Source of the DNA: Hoeflea_A sp965249925
Lineage (GTDB): Bacteria; Pseudomonadota; Alphaproteobacteria; Rhizobiales; Rhizobiaceae
NCBI GenBank assembly: GCA_965249925.1
Contig: OZ252260.1
Location: forward strand, 2,418,001-2,482,000
Length of the DNA stretch: 64,000 bases
Reading direction: 5' to 3'
Shown here one piece after another: positions 8,519 through 17,387 of the stretch (position 1 is the first letter of the stretch; the number at the start of each line of letters is the position of its first letter). A model generated the notes under the pieces. It did no database searches and was not told the origin of the DNA. It saw nothing but the letters and a program-made list of their open reading frames with translations. The position numbers and the translations under genes are program-made.

Positions 8519-9456
8519 TGCCCCGCTACAAGCCCGTCTTTCCGCAACTGATCGACGCCAGCCAGGTCGACACCGGTCTCGGGCCGCGGCCGATCGGCAC
8601 GACCACCGACGAAAGCCGCATCGAGACGGCGAAGTCGACCGGCGGCACACCGCTGGTCGACTACACGGGCAACGCCAATCCCTATATCGACTACCAGAGC
8701 ATCGACATGCTCCTGTCGCTGCAGCATCCGCGCTCGGACGGCTATGACGAGATGTGCTTCTTCGTCATGGGGCAGGCCAAGGAACTGCTGTTTCGCGGCC
8801 TGCATTTCGAGCTGTTCAACGCCCGCGAGATGATCCGCAACGACGCCCGTCACGATGCCCTGGTGGTGCTCGGCCGGGCCGCCCGTTATGTCGACTATAT
8901 CCAGCAATCCTGGGACGTGCTGTCGACGATCACCACCGAGGGCTTCAACGAATTCCGCGACCACCTGTCGACCGCGTCCGGGCAGCTGTCGTTCATGTAC
9001 CGCCATGTCGAATTCATCCTCGGCAACAAGAACCGGCGGCTTGCCGCCGCCCACCGCAACGTCAAACAGGTCTGGCCGGCGATGCAGCAGGCGCTTTATG
9101 CACCCAGCCTCTATGACGAGGTGATCCGGGCGCTCAGCCGCAGCGGCCATGCCATCGACGCCGCGGCGCTCGACCGCGACTGGTCGCAACCCTACCGGTC
9201 GAACGCCTCGGTGCGCGACGCCTGGCTGGCGGTCTACCGCAACCCGCATTCAGACAATGTCGAATACCAACTCGCCGAGGCGCTGCTGGCGCTCGACGAA
9301 AAGTTCTCCTTCTACCGCTGGCGCCATTACACCTCGGTGCACAAGATCATCGGCTACAAACCCGGCACCGGCGGCTCGTCCGGGGTCGGGTGGCTGCAGC
9401 ATGTCACCGAGCACCGGTTCTTTCCGGAGCTTTGGGAAATCCGCAACGAGATGTGA
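8518..9456 (+). CDS. kynA: tryptophan 2,3-dioxygenase
   Basis: 312 aa, slightly longer than the usual 270-290 because of an N-terminal extension. Family hallmarks are DEMCFFVMGQAKELLF, RHVEFILGNKN, FSFYRWRHYTSVHKIIG (containing the proximal haem His) and KPGTGGSSGV (substrate-binding loop). It oxidises L-tryptophan to N-formylkynurenine in the cytoplasm, feeding the overlapping kynB product. Stop and start overlap by one base with kynB. No kynureninase gene is present nearby, so the pathway must continue elsewhere or end at kynurenine. Confidence 0.95.
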   Translation: MPRYKPVFPQLIDASQVDTGLGPRPIGTTTDESRIETAKSTGGTPLVDYTGNANPYIDYQSIDMLLSLQHPRSDGYDEMCFFVMGQAKELLFRGLHFELFNAREMIRNDARHDALVVLGRAARYVDYIQQSWDVLSTITTEGFNEFRDHLSTASGQLSFMYRHVEFILGNKNRRLAAAHRNVKQVWPAMQQALYAPSLYDEVIRALSRSGHAIDAAALDRDWSQPYRSNASVRDAWLAVYRNPHSDNVEYQLAEALLALDEKFSFYRWRHYTSVHKIIGYKPGTGGSSGVGWLQHVTEHRFFPELWEIRNEM

Positions 9457-9522
9457 GGGTTGTGGTGATGCACGTCTCCGGCATTTCTGGCGGCGCGGAG
9501 CTGGCATGTCCCTGGTTTGCGG

Positions 9523-10704
9523 CTACCGCTCCGGCGACGGCGTCGAAAGCGATTCCAGAAAGGCGATCAGATCGCTGCTTTCCTGCTCGCTCAAATTCAG
9601 CGGGCTCAGAATCAGCGCGCCGTCGCTGTGAATGCGATCCAGGTCGATGTTCGAATAGTGGTCGACGACGTCCCGCAACGTGCTCAGGGAGCCGTCGTGC
9701 ATATAGGGCGCCGTCTGGGTGAGCTGTCGCAGGGACGGGACCTTGAACTGGCCGAAGGTGCGGTGCGTTTGCGTCACTTGCCGGGTCGCCCAGCCGTCGG
9801 CTTCATCGGGCGCGTCGTTGTAGCGGCCCAGCCGGTTGTAGGGCGAAGCCTTCAGATCCTGAATGCCCTTGAAGCGCCCGCGATCCACCTGGCCGGGCCC
9901 GGTGAAATAGGGCACGCCGGCATCGTCGAACTCGTCATTGGTAAACCGCGCACCGATATGGCAGAGGTTGCACCTGCCCCGCCCGACAAACAGCGCGGCG
10001 CCTCTTTGCGCCGATGCCGGGAACGCTTCAGCGGCCTTGAAGTCGCCGCGCGCCAGCGCATCGCGGAACGCGTCGAAGGGCGTGCGGCCGGTGACGATGG
10101 TTTCCTGAAACGCGGCGATCGATTTCGCCACGTCGACCAGCAGGTCCGGCGCTGCGCGTTCGTCGGGCGACACGCCGAAGACCTCGACATAGCGACGGCT
10201 CAGCTCCGGGTCGTTGCGGACGATGGCGGCAACCAGATCCGGCGTCGCCCCCATTTCCCTTGCATCGAGAATCGGGCCGATGCTGTGTGCCCACAGACTG
10301 TCGTTGCGACCGTCCCAGCCGAACCACCGGTTGCCGGATACGTTGAACAGCGACTGGGTGTTACGGTCGAGCCGTTCGAGCCCGCCCGCCCGCGCCTTTC
10401 CGTCGGTCCAGCCGAGCGCCGGATCGTGGCAGGTGCTGCAGGCGATCTGTCCGTTGGCCGACAGCCGCGGGTCGAAAAACAGCAGCGCGCCAAAGGCGAT
10501 GGCCGCCCGGTTGCCGGAAACCCGATTGCTGGCGTCGGTTCGTTGCGCCGGTGGCCAGGGGCCATGACGGACGATGGCGGCGATTTCGTCGTCGCTTAGC
10601 AGAAGCTGGCTGCGACTGTCCGGTGATCCGTCGGCCAGCGCCCCGACACCGACGGCGGACAGCAGAACGAGCCAGCCGACCAGAACCGCCCTGACGGGAT
10701 TCAT
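9523..10704 (-). CDS. di-haem cytochrome c peroxidase / MauG-like protein
   Basis: 393 aa with an N-terminal Sec signal (VLVGWLVLLSAVGVGALA). Two c-type haem sites are present, CSTCH at residues 89-93 and CNLCH near residue 245, together with FGALLFFDPRLS, NVSGNRWFGWDGR and the C-terminal FKVPSLRQLTQTAPYMHDGS. This is the bacterial di-haem peroxidase/MauG fold, acting in the periplasm on hydrogen peroxide or on partner-protein oxidation. It is the last gene of a three-gene operon, with a 4-bp ATGA overlap with the gene before it. Confidence 0.92.
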   Translation of the reverse strand: MNPVRAVLVGWLVLLSAVGVGALADGSPDSRSQLLLSDDEIAAIVRHGPWPPAQRTDASNRVSGNRAAIAFGALLFFDPRLSANGQIACSTCHDPALGWTDGKARAGGLERLDRNTQSLFNVSGNRWFGWDGRNDSLWAHSIGPILDAREMGATPDLVAAIVRNDPELSRRYVEVFGVSPDERAAPDLLVDVAKSIAAFQETIVTGRTPFDAFRDALARGDFKAAEAFPASAQRGAALFVGRGRCNLCHIGARFTNDEFDDAGVPYFTGPGQVDRGRFKGIQDLKASPYNRLGRYNDAPDEADGWATRQVTQTHRTFGQFKVPSLRQLTQTAPYMHDGSLSTLRDVVDHYSNIDLDRIHSDGALILSPLNLSEQESSDLIAFLESLSTPSPER

Positions 10705-11117
10705 GGAACGCTCACATCGTGGGTATATCGATGCGGCTTGTCACCGTCGTAGGCCGTGACTTCCAGGCGCCAGACGCCGGGCATGTGAAACAGCAGGTTG
10801 CGGACCTGGTAATGGCCGGCACCGATCTGTGCGGTCCTCGGCTCGTAGTTCATGCCGTGTTTGTGCGCCGGCATGGTCGCATCGACGGTCACCCGGGCTG
10901 GAAGCGGCACCGATGCGGCGCAGACGACGACGGCCGCGTCAAACGGTGCGTTGAGCGGAACGTCCTGCGGGCCGAGCCGGATGTGGATCGCCCAGGGGGC
11001 ATCGGCGCCACCGGACATGGCGATCCCCGATCCGGCATCGCAGTCTTCGCTCGCCGGCGCCGAACTCCATGCCCCGAGCCCGGCCGCCAGCATCAGCGGC
11101 GCCGCCAGCCGCTTCAT
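10701..11117 (-). CDS. FixH/YtkA-like periplasmic protein
   Basis: 138 aa with a cleavable signal (MKRLAAPLMLAAGLGAWSSAPAS). The mature domain is an Ig-like beta sandwich of the YtkA/FixH type: IHIRLGPQDVPLNAPFDAAV, RVTVDATMPAHKHGMNYEP and LLFHMPGVWRLEVTAYDG. The HKHGM segment resembles metal- or copper-handling motifs in these proteins. It overlaps by ATGA with both the amidohydrolase before it and the di-haem peroxidase after it, so the three products are made together and probably work in the periplasm. Confidence 0.8.
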   Translation of the reverse strand: MKRLAAPLMLAAGLGAWSSAPASEDCDAGSGIAMSGGADAPWAIHIRLGPQDVPLNAPFDAAVVVCAASVPLPARVTVDATMPAHKHGMNYEPRTAQIGAGHYQVRNLLFHMPGVWRLEVTAYDGDKPHRYTHDVSVP

Positions 11118-11938
11118 TGCGACTTCCTTTTCTCCACCCGTTCGATCATCTCCTCGGCGTTGCGGTAGGCGATTCGGTCGACCAGGTCCTCGGGCAGACT
11201 GGAGATCCATTCGCGGCTGAAATCCGCGTGGTCCTTGACGTAGTACCATCGCTCCGGCGCAAAGGTGTCCGTGCCGACCATGAACCGGTCGGGAAACGCT
11301 TCGAACACCGGCAGCCAATCGTCGGCGACCCTGCCGCCGCTCGACTGGTCGTTGCGGAAGGCGAGGTCGGCCCACAGATTGTCGTGTCTCGCCAGTACCT
11401 CCCGCACGGTCTCCGGCTGCGCGAAGCCGGAATGCGCCCACAGCATCAGGGCATCGGGATCGGTCTCGAAGATCAGGTCGATCGCATCCGCATCCGAATG
11501 CGCATGGAGCAGCAGGTTGTGTTCCCTGGCGAGCGCGATGATGCGCTGCAGGACCGGGGTTTTGATGTCGTCGCCATAGGCGTGAAACTCGCCGATGGCA
11601 AAGTAGCTGTTGTCGGCCAGGTTGGCCTCGACATAGTCGATGACCGTCGGGTCGTGCATCCATGTCGATATCTCGCCGCGCCGACGATAGGGCCGCAGGG
11701 AGGGAACGATCAGATCGGGTGCGGCGGCAAACAGCAGCTGGGTGCCGTTGTCATCGGAGCTCGAGACCAGGGCTTTGCGCAACCCGGCCTCGCGCAGGGC
11801 CCTGACCGCCTCTTCGGGCGGCACCAGTGTCACCGCGTCATGGCTGTAGTGAATGTGCGCATCGAATATCGGCAATTGTTCCGCATGGGCCTGTTGAGTG
11901 GCCAGCAGGGCGACGAAGAAGCCAAGAATCCTGATCAT
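11114..11938 (-). CDS. secreted amidohydrolase-2 family protein
   Basis: The start ATG at 11938 gives 274 aa with signal peptide MIRILGFFVALLATQQAHA. The mature enzyme starts FDAHIHYSHD (HxH) and has LLLHAHSDADAI (strand-4/5 His), LMLWAHSGFAQ and MVGTDTFAPERW (metal Asp), the layout of the amidohydrolase superfamily, here exported. It is the first gene of the operon with a FixH/YtkA-like protein and a MauG-like di-haem protein, which suggests a periplasmic metal- or redox-linked process. Substrate unknown. Confidence 0.8.
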   Translation of the reverse strand: MIRILGFFVALLATQQAHAEQLPIFDAHIHYSHDAVTLVPPEEAVRALREAGLRKALVSSSDDNGTQLLFAAAPDLIVPSLRPYRRRGEISTWMHDPTVIDYVEANLADNSYFAIGEFHAYGDDIKTPVLQRIIALAREHNLLLHAHSDADAIDLIFETDPDALMLWAHSGFAQPETVREVLARHDNLWADLAFRNDQSSGGRVADDWLPVFEAFPDRFMVGTDTFAPERWYYVKDHADFSREWISSLPEDLVDRIAYRNAEEMIERVEKRKSQ

Positions 11939-12096
11939 GTTTACACCGGACAGAGACAAAGGAGACCAACGGCGATCGATCATAGCCAATAGGTTGGCCC
12001 ACAGAAAGGCACGCCAGCGTCTGAGCGCCTGCTTTCATCGTGGTTCCGCGCGAGTTGCGGCTTGCCAGGCGCGCATATTCCGTTTCTTGTGCCGGC

Positions 12097-13314
12097 ATGA
12101 AGCTGACCGGTCCGTTCCTCTTCATCCTGATTACCCTGATGATCGATGCCATCGGCGTCGGCATTGTTTTTCCGATCATGCCCGACCTGATGGACCGCGT
12201 TGGTGCCAGCTCCACGGCGGCCGGGGCGTTCTGGGCCGGGATCATGATGTCGGCCTATGCGGCGGCGATGTTCCTGTTCGGCCCGATCATCGGAAGCCTT
12301 TCGGATGCCTACGGGCGCCGGCCCGTGCTGATCGCCGCGCTGGCGGCGCTGACGCTCGACTACGTCATCATGGCGATGGCGCAGACCTATTGGGTGCTGC
12401 TTATCGGCCGAGTGCTCGCCGGCATGGCGGGGGCCACCTATATCACGGCGACCGCTTACATCGCCGACATTGCCGAGCCCGAGGAGCGCGGTGCGGCCTT
12501 TGGCATGATCGGGGCGGCCTTCGGCATCGGCTTCGTGTTTGGCCCCGCGCTCGGCGGTGTCGCGTCGGCCTGGCACATTACCGCACCCTTCTGGATCGCG
12601 GCCGGCCTGTCCGCGCTGGCCACCGCTTTCGGCCTCCTCGTATTGCCGGAATCGCTAAAACCGGAGAACCGCAGACCCTTCGGCAAAAGGGACCTGAACC
12701 CGTTCGGCACCATCGCGCGGGCATTCGTGATCCCGGGTCTGGCGGTGCCGCTGGTCTGCATCTTCGTCTTCGAGTTCGCCAACATGGTCTATCCGACGAT
12801 CTGGGCCTTCTGGGGTCGCGAAGTGTTCGGCTGGGACGGCTTCACCATCGGGCTGACCCTATCGGCCTATGGGGTCATCATCGCCCTGGTACAGGCCGGG
12901 ATCCTGCCGCGGCTGACCAGACGCCTGGGCGACTATCGGACTTTGCTGATCGCCATCATCGCCGCGGTGATCGGGATGGTTGGTTTCGGGACCGCCGGCG
13001 CGGTCTGGGTGGTGGCCATCGTTCTGCCCATCGCCGCCCTGTCTGACATGGCGCCGCCCTTGCTCACCGCCTTCGCCGCCAATCGGGTCGGCGAAGATCA
13101 ACAGGGCCTGGTACAGGGTGTGATCGCTTCGCTGTCATCCGTATCGGCCGTCCTCGCGCCGCTGCTGCTGACCGGCATCTTCGAACGGTCCGTCAGCGGC
13201 ACCGTGGTCTATTTCCCGGGCGCGCCGTTCATCGTTTCGGCTTTGCTCATCGTGGCCATCGTCCCGCTGATCTTGCGTCTGGGTTCCGGCGTTCCGATCA
13301 AAAAGGTCGGATGA
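12097..13314 (+). CDS. TCR/Tet-type MFS efflux transporter
   Basis: 405 aa from ATG 12097; the upstream 19 codons of the same frame are poorly supported. Twelve hydrophobic segments are visible. The MFS signature between TM2 and TM3 is GSLSDAYGRRPVL and motif C of drug:H+ antiporters appears as GAAFGIGFVFGPALGG. The overall pattern (IDAIGVGIVFPIMPDL at the start) is that of TetA-like DHA1 transporters in the inner membrane. Sequence resemblance to TetA does not by itself imply tetracycline resistance in environmental alphaproteobacteria. Confidence 0.9.
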   Translation: MKLTGPFLFILITLMIDAIGVGIVFPIMPDLMDRVGASSTAAGAFWAGIMMSAYAAAMFLFGPIIGSLSDAYGRRPVLIAALAALTLDYVIMAMAQTYWVLLIGRVLAGMAGATYITATAYIADIAEPEERGAAFGMIGAAFGIGFVFGPALGGVASAWHITAPFWIAAGLSALATAFGLLVLPESLKPENRRPFGKRDLNPFGTIARAFVIPGLAVPLVCIFVFEFANMVYPTIWAFWGREVFGWDGFTIGLTLSAYGVIIALVQAGILPRLTRRLGDYRTLLIAIIAAVIGMVGFGTAGAVWVVAIVLPIAALSDMAPPLLTAFAANRVGEDQQGLVQGVIASLSSVSAVLAPLLLTGIFERSVSGTVVYFPGAPFIVSALLIVAIVPLILRLGSGVPIKKVG

Positions 13315-13464
13315 GGCTTTGCAGAACACGCCTTGTGCCACATCACCGGCGCCGGGTTTCCCGAAATACCGCGGGTCCGCGGATGGCCGGAACGCGGACA
13401 AACCCGCCGTTGGGCGAATGGCAGATTTTGGGAGGTCTTTTGGTGACACGTAAGATCTGCTGAC

Positions 13465-13986
13465 CTACCCCGCTTTTGTGCAGTCAAGTTCGGCGATGAC
13501 AAATCGGGTGCCGTCCGGCAGAAAAAGGGTTGGCTCTACCGAAAGTCGATCCTTCTGAAACAGCGTGATACGCCCCTCGAAAGGTGCAGGGCCGTTCGGT
13601 GTATCGACCAACCCGCTCCAAACCAGTTTTCCGTCAACAAATCCCTTGGCGGTCAGTTGGCCCTTTTGACCGAATGAATTGAAGAATGTCGATGTGAATG
13701 CGCCACTTGCGCCTTGCCAATATTCGATGTTGTTGCGGGCGACCGGCAGGGCGGAGTTTTCCATTTCGCTATATGTCACCTGTATGAAATTGCCGCCGAG
13801 GACCGCTTTGATGTGAAACTGGCTTTCAAATTCGAATGCAGACGATTGTGGAGTTGGAGAGTTTTGACCCGCGCAATCCCACGTTCCAACAAGCGGCTGG
13901 AGCTCCGAGAGATCGGTGGTTAGCGGCTCGGCGCTGGCGGAGATTGATGTAAGCAACAGCAACGTGGACAGAGAGTAGCGAAACAT
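13465..13986 (-). CDS. secreted DUF1579/lipocalin-like protein
   Basis: 173 aa; the ATG at 13986 has GAGG 9 nt upstream and leads a signal peptide (MFRYSLSTLLLLTSISASA). The mature part LSELQPLVGTWDCAGQN...IKAVLGGNFIQVTYSEM...EYWQGASGAFTSTF...FEGRITLF looks like the beta-barrel of DUF1579/THAP4-like proteins (GTW motif). A ligand-binding periplasmic role is likely; nothing more can be said. It begins 8 nt after the GST gene and is probably under the same ArsR control. Confidence 0.65.
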   Translation of the reverse strand: MFRYSLSTLLLLTSISASAEPLTTDLSELQPLVGTWDCAGQNSPTPQSSAFEFESQFHIKAVLGGNFIQVTYSEMENSALPVARNNIEYWQGASGAFTSTFFNSFGQKGQLTAKGFVDGKLVWSGLVDTPNGPAPFEGRITLFQKDRLSVEPTLFLPDGTRFVIAELDCTKAG

Positions 13987-13994
13987 GATGATCC

Positions 13995-14579
13995 TCACAG
14001 TTGTACAGCCGTTTCAGCAAAGCTCGGACGGCTTGACAGAGCATCCAAGCGTTCCTTTGTACGGGGCCAGCCATACAGACACCCGCCAACCATCAGATAG
14101 AGGGCGAGCGTCGATCCGATGGCGAAATCGGCGAGTGTGACTTCGTCAATATCAAAAGCGGCCTCAAAGTTTGAGAGGGCGCTCCCGACCCGTTCTTGCG
14201 ACTTGTCGATAACACCGATGTCGGCATCGGCACCCTTGGTGAATCGCTCGATCGCGATTGACTGAACGGGAGGGTTGAGCGTGCAATGCGTCCAGTCGAG
14301 CCAGCGGTCAATCTGCGGTCGGCGTTCAACGGGATAGAAGCGACCGCCGCCATGCTGGAGCGTAAGATAACGCATGATCGCATGGGATTCCGGTAGGATC
14401 AGCCCTTCCTCCTCGAGAACGGGAATCTGCCCTGCGAGGTTTATCTCCAGGAACGCGTCAGCTTTGTGTTCGCCATTCTGGAGGTCCAGTACCTTTTCCT
14501 CAACGGCCAGACCGAGCTCGTGACACAGTATCCGAACACGACGTGCGTGCTGCGAGATCGGGTGAATATGGAGTTGCAT
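13995..14579 (-). CDS. glutathione S-transferase
   Basis: 194 aa from ATG 14579, with GAAAGGA spaced 5-6 nt upstream; the GTG at 14594 includes that site and is rejected. N-terminal thioredoxin-like domain: LHIHPISQHARRVRILCHELGL, AGQIPVLEEEGLILPESHAIMRYL (the PV turn and ES glutathione-gamma-glutamyl site). The C-terminal helical domain has VTLADFAIGSTL. Theta/plant-type-like class. The gene faces the arsR-type regulator across an 81-bp intergenic region holding two palindromic operators, so it is probably repressed by that regulator. Confidence 0.9.
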   Translation of the reverse strand: MQLHIHPISQHARRVRILCHELGLAVEEKVLDLQNGEHKADAFLEINLAGQIPVLEEEGLILPESHAIMRYLTLQHGGGRFYPVERRPQIDRWLDWTHCTLNPPVQSIAIERFTKGADADIGVIDKSQERVGSALSNFEAAFDIDEVTLADFAIGSTLALYLMVGGCLYGWPRTKERLDALSSRPSFAETAVQL

Positions 14580-14591
14580 CTTTTTTCCTTT

Positions 14592-14609
14592 CACAAGTGG
14601 TCGCTTGTG
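14592..14609. promoter_or_regulatory. ArsR-type operator 1
   Basis: Perfect inverted repeat CACAAG-N6-CTTGTG (extended by one T/A pair on each side), immediately upstream of the GST Shine-Dalgarno. The core ACAAG...CTTGT is shared with the second site about 41 bp (four helical turns) away, as expected for a dimeric winged-helix repressor controlling both divergent promoters. Confidence 0.75.
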
Positions 14610-14633
14610 ATAGGATTAGACGAAACGGCTTCT

Positions 14634-14649
14634 ACAAGTCAACACTTGT
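14634..14649. promoter_or_regulatory. ArsR-type operator 2
   Basis: Perfect inverted repeat ACAAGT-N4-ACTTGT, ending next to the Shine-Dalgarno of the ArsR gene. It shares its half-site with operator 1 but has a 4-nt rather than 6-nt centre, so the two may bind with different affinity. Likely autoregulatory. Confidence 0.75.
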
Positions 14650-14660
14650 GAAAGGAAATG

Positions 14661-14966
14661 ATGTCGACGCAATCCGCCTTGAAGGCCCTTTCCGAACCAC
14701 GCCGAATAGAGCTGTTGGAAATCCTCCGAGAAAGAGGGCCGTCCTCGGTCGGCGAACTGACCGAGCACGTCGAGGTTTCACAACAGGCGGTCAGCCTGCA
14801 CATGAAAGCGTTGGAAGAAGCCGGGCTGGTTGAGGCGCGACGAGAAGGCACGCGCCACATCTATGCCGTGCGCCCGGAAGGGTTTCAGCCGGTTACCGAA
14901 TTTGTGGCCGGGTTTTGGACCGGCAACCTCGGCGCGCTGAAAGAGAAGTTCGAGACGGATGACTGA
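14661..14966 (+). CDS. ArsR-family transcriptional regulator
   Basis: 101 aa; the second ATG (14661) has better spacing from AAAGG than the first (14658). The winged helix is clear: LKALSEPRRIELLEILRERG, SSVGELTEHVEVSQQAVSLHMKALEEAGLV and REGTRHIYAV (wing). No metal-binding ELCVC motif is present, so this is one of the non-metal ArsR regulators commonly paired with an SRPBCC protein. The next gene begins inside its last codons (8-nt overlap), and two operators lie between it and the divergent GST. Confidence 0.92.
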   Translation: MSTQSALKALSEPRRIELLEILRERGPSSVGELTEHVEVSQQAVSLHMKALEEAGLVEARREGTRHIYAVRPEGFQPVTEFVAGFWTGNLGALKEKFETDD

Positions 14967-15399
14967 CAGCTATTCGCAGGTTGTCGAAATAAAGGCGTCT
15001 CCGGAGACGGTGTTCGACCACTTTGTGAACCCGAGCCTGTTGGTCACCTGGATGGGCGATTACGCGTGTCTTGACGCGCGCGAAGGTGGGATTTTCTCAG
15101 TGGACATAAATGGCGTCCTGATCCGTGGTGAGTATACTTTTCTCGACCGCCCGCGCCGGATCGAGATCGCCTGGGGAGAGGCCGGCAACGATAAAATGCC
15201 TCCTGGCTCGACCCAATTGCAAATCGAAATCGCACGCACGGATACCGGTTCGACGCTGACGCTCACCCATCGGGGTTTGGCTCCATCTGAAGCTGAGGGC
15301 CACGCGAAGGGGTGGCCACATTTCCTGGCGAGGCTTGTCGGTGCCGCGGAGGGCAATCCACACGGACCCGATCCTTGGCGGACAGATGAACCTCAATAG
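14959..15399 (+). CDS. SRPBCC (AHSA1-like) domain protein
   Basis: 146 aa. VVEIKASPETVFDHFVNPSLLVTWMG is the usual opening of AHSA1/START-like SRPBCC proteins, followed by DINGVLIRGEYTFLDRPRRIEIAWG and LTLTHRGLAPSEAEGHAKGW (C-terminal helix). It overlaps the arsR gene by 8 nt, so translation is coupled. ArsR-SRPBCC pairs are common and the SRPBCC fold binds a hydrophobic ligand; the ligand is not known. The divergent GST may act on the same compound. Confidence 0.9.
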   Translation: MTDSYSQVVEIKASPETVFDHFVNPSLLVTWMGDYACLDAREGGIFSVDINGVLIRGEYTFLDRPRRIEIAWGEAGNDKMPPGSTQLQIEIARTDTGSTLTLTHRGLAPSEAEGHAKGWPHFLARLVGAAEGNPHGPDPWRTDEPQ

Positions 15400-15662
15400 C
15401 AGACGTTGGACGCACCTGAACGAATGAAAAGAATGGGCTCGAGAACCAAGACGAACCTCCGTCACAAACGCCGCGCGATTTCGTGCCTGAGCGCTTGTCG
15501 GACGCCAGTCAGCGCCACGCACCACTTAAATGCAGCGGGTAGCGTCCGAGAAACCTGCATCGATCCCGCCATTCAAAGGTCCGGTCCATGGGATCGTCGC
15601 CTGTTCAAGCGCTTTGCCGGAATGCAGGCGATAGGACTGCTTAGCGGAGTAGCAGCCGAGAC

Positions 15663-16022
15663 TTAGTTCGCCGGCCTCAGGAACGCGAAGCCAGTCATCG
15701 CCACGCCGAGGACAAACAACAGTGCGATCACGATATATGTACCCAGGCCGGCAGACAGCTGTTGTGCATTCGGAAAAATCATTCGAAATCCTCCGGCAAC
15801 AACCAGAAGCCATCCTGAAACGGTCACCAACAGACTTAAGTCGAACCGCCAGACATTGTGGGATGTTACGATGACGAGGCCGCCAATCAGAAGCACCAAT
15901 CCGTTGAGGTAGACAACTGCGGGATGAACGTCGTCCCAGATCTTTAGGTTGATGATCTCCGATACGGTCACGGCAATAAGCGCAGGGCCTAGCACCGCAG
16001 CAATGTGTCCCGTCAGATCCAT
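15663..16022 (-). CDS. small integral membrane protein
   Basis: 119 aa from ATG 16022 (an upstream GTG at 16034 is an alternative). Four hydrophobic segments fit an all-alpha inner-membrane protein: HIAAVLGPALIAVTVSEI, VVYLNGLVLLIGGLVIV, LSLLVTVSGWLLVVAGGF and TYIVIALLFVLGVAMTGFAF. No signature motif. The 263 bases between the SRPBCC gene and this one contain nothing I can identify. Confidence 0.65.
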   Translation of the reverse strand: MDLTGHIAAVLGPALIAVTVSEIINLKIWDDVHPAVVYLNGLVLLIGGLVIVTSHNVWRFDLSLLVTVSGWLLVVAGGFRMIFPNAQQLSAGLGTYIVIALLFVLGVAMTGFAFLRPAN

Positions 16023-16250
16023 GCAGGATGTCACTCCATTTCACTGCAAACAGCTTAAATCCAGGGTATACGCATTCAGGTCAGATGCAACTCGAACCCC
16101 TGCTGTTCGGCGAATGGTCAAATCGGCTCACGGCAGCCATTTTGCTGCAACGCAACCATCCGGATTTACCCGAGGCACTGCTTAGCGGAACCAATTGGTG
16201 GAGACCGAACGTGGTGTGTGTTCACCATGCGACCTGCCAACAAAAAACGT

Positions 16251-17387
16251 TCATGCATACTGCGCCAGCTGATTGAGCGCGCGATGGATGTCGACGGGTT
16301 TGGTCAAGAGCCCACAATCGCCTTTTGCGTTCCGATAGGCCGACCAGAAACGAGCCCAACCGTCGTCATCGGACGGCAACCGCGATAACCAATCGCCACC
16401 CACGAACGGATAGGGATCCTGCCGTGACAACCACGTCTTCACCACCGCCCGGATCGTGGCATCCACGGCCTCATTGCGAGGGCCGTGAAGCTGAGCGATA
16501 TGGGGTTTTCCGCCAATCGACCAGTGTGGAAAAACCTCGACAGTCGCGACAGACTTGGTGCCCTGGCGGATGGAGTAGATCAGACATCCGCCCCTGGCGA
16601 CTTTAGCAGCATAGCTTCCGACGCAATGGGTCATGCGGCGCCCTTCCTGCTGCAGTTCATCCGCGGTGCGAAGCGGCACAATCCGAAACCCGCGGCAACG
16701 CTGCGTCTTCAGCCAACGGCCGGCTTCCCGGCTGTTTGGGTCGCATTGACCCGACAATCCCCGCAGCCAGTCTCTGGCAATCGCGACTGCTCTTGTAAAG
16801 CGCATTTTCGGTGACCAGCGTTGCTCCATCAATTCGAGTGCGGCTGCGTCGCCCGCCAGCGAGAACCAGGCATAGGCGGCCAGCGGCTGCAACATGGCAC
16901 AGCCAGTGTGACCGTTGTGCCAGAACCGCTGCTTGGCTATCCACAGGGCGAACCGATCGTCGCAGAGGACGTTGCTGCGCTTAACCCATTGAAACCACAT
17001 GGCGCTGCTTTGCAGATCCTTCGGTACCAAGCAGACGATCCGCCGGGCAAAGTCGTCAGCCATCGGCAAAGCCCCGATCGGCTCCACAAAAGCTTCCGGC
17101 GGAATCCGTTGGGACCAACCGGGCAAGTCCAGCGCATTGGCGACATCGCGAAGCCTGGCTCCGCCCCGGACAAGAGCCAGGGCGTCGGCGCGCCGACGGC
17201 TGTCCCCATGCCTGCCGGCAAGGGTAAATGCCGCCGCCGGAAAGGCAAAAACCAGATCTCTCATGCGGCTCCCAGTATGGGCGAATCTACGCAAACGCCG
17301 GCGATAGCCGCGGCGGTAGCGCCGCAACTGGACGTCCAAATTGGGACGGGTGGTATGGTCTGAAGCGACAGACGAATCGCCAGACAC
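16251..17387 (-). CDS. PcfJ-like protein
   Basis: 378 aa from a GTG start with GGAG 6 nt upstream. The C-terminal third contains MTHCVGSYAAKVARGGCLIYSIR followed by a SVATVEV strand and IAQLHGPRNEAVD, the hallmark of the PcfJ domain (first known from an enterococcal conjugative plasmid, widespread in Gram-negative chromosomes, function unknown). The N-terminal part is Arg-rich (RRYRRGYRRRLRRFAHTG), suggestive of nucleic-acid contact, then a helical region with WFQWVKRSN. No relaxase or conjugation genes are nearby. Confidence 0.75.
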   Translation of the reverse strand: MSGDSSVASDHTTRPNLDVQLRRYRRGYRRRLRRFAHTGSRMRDLVFAFPAAAFTLAGRHGDSRRRADALALVRGGARLRDVANALDLPGWSQRIPPEAFVEPIGALPMADDFARRIVCLVPKDLQSSAMWFQWVKRSNVLCDDRFALWIAKQRFWHNGHTGCAMLQPLAAYAWFSLAGDAAALELMEQRWSPKMRFTRAVAIARDWLRGLSGQCDPNSREAGRWLKTQRCRGFRIVPLRTADELQQEGRRMTHCVGSYAAKVARGGCLIYSIRQGTKSVATVEVFPHWSIGGKPHIAQLHGPRNEAVDATIRAVVKTWLSRQDPYPFVGGDWLSRLPSDDDGWARFWSAYRNAKGDCGLLTKPVDIHRALNQLAQYA

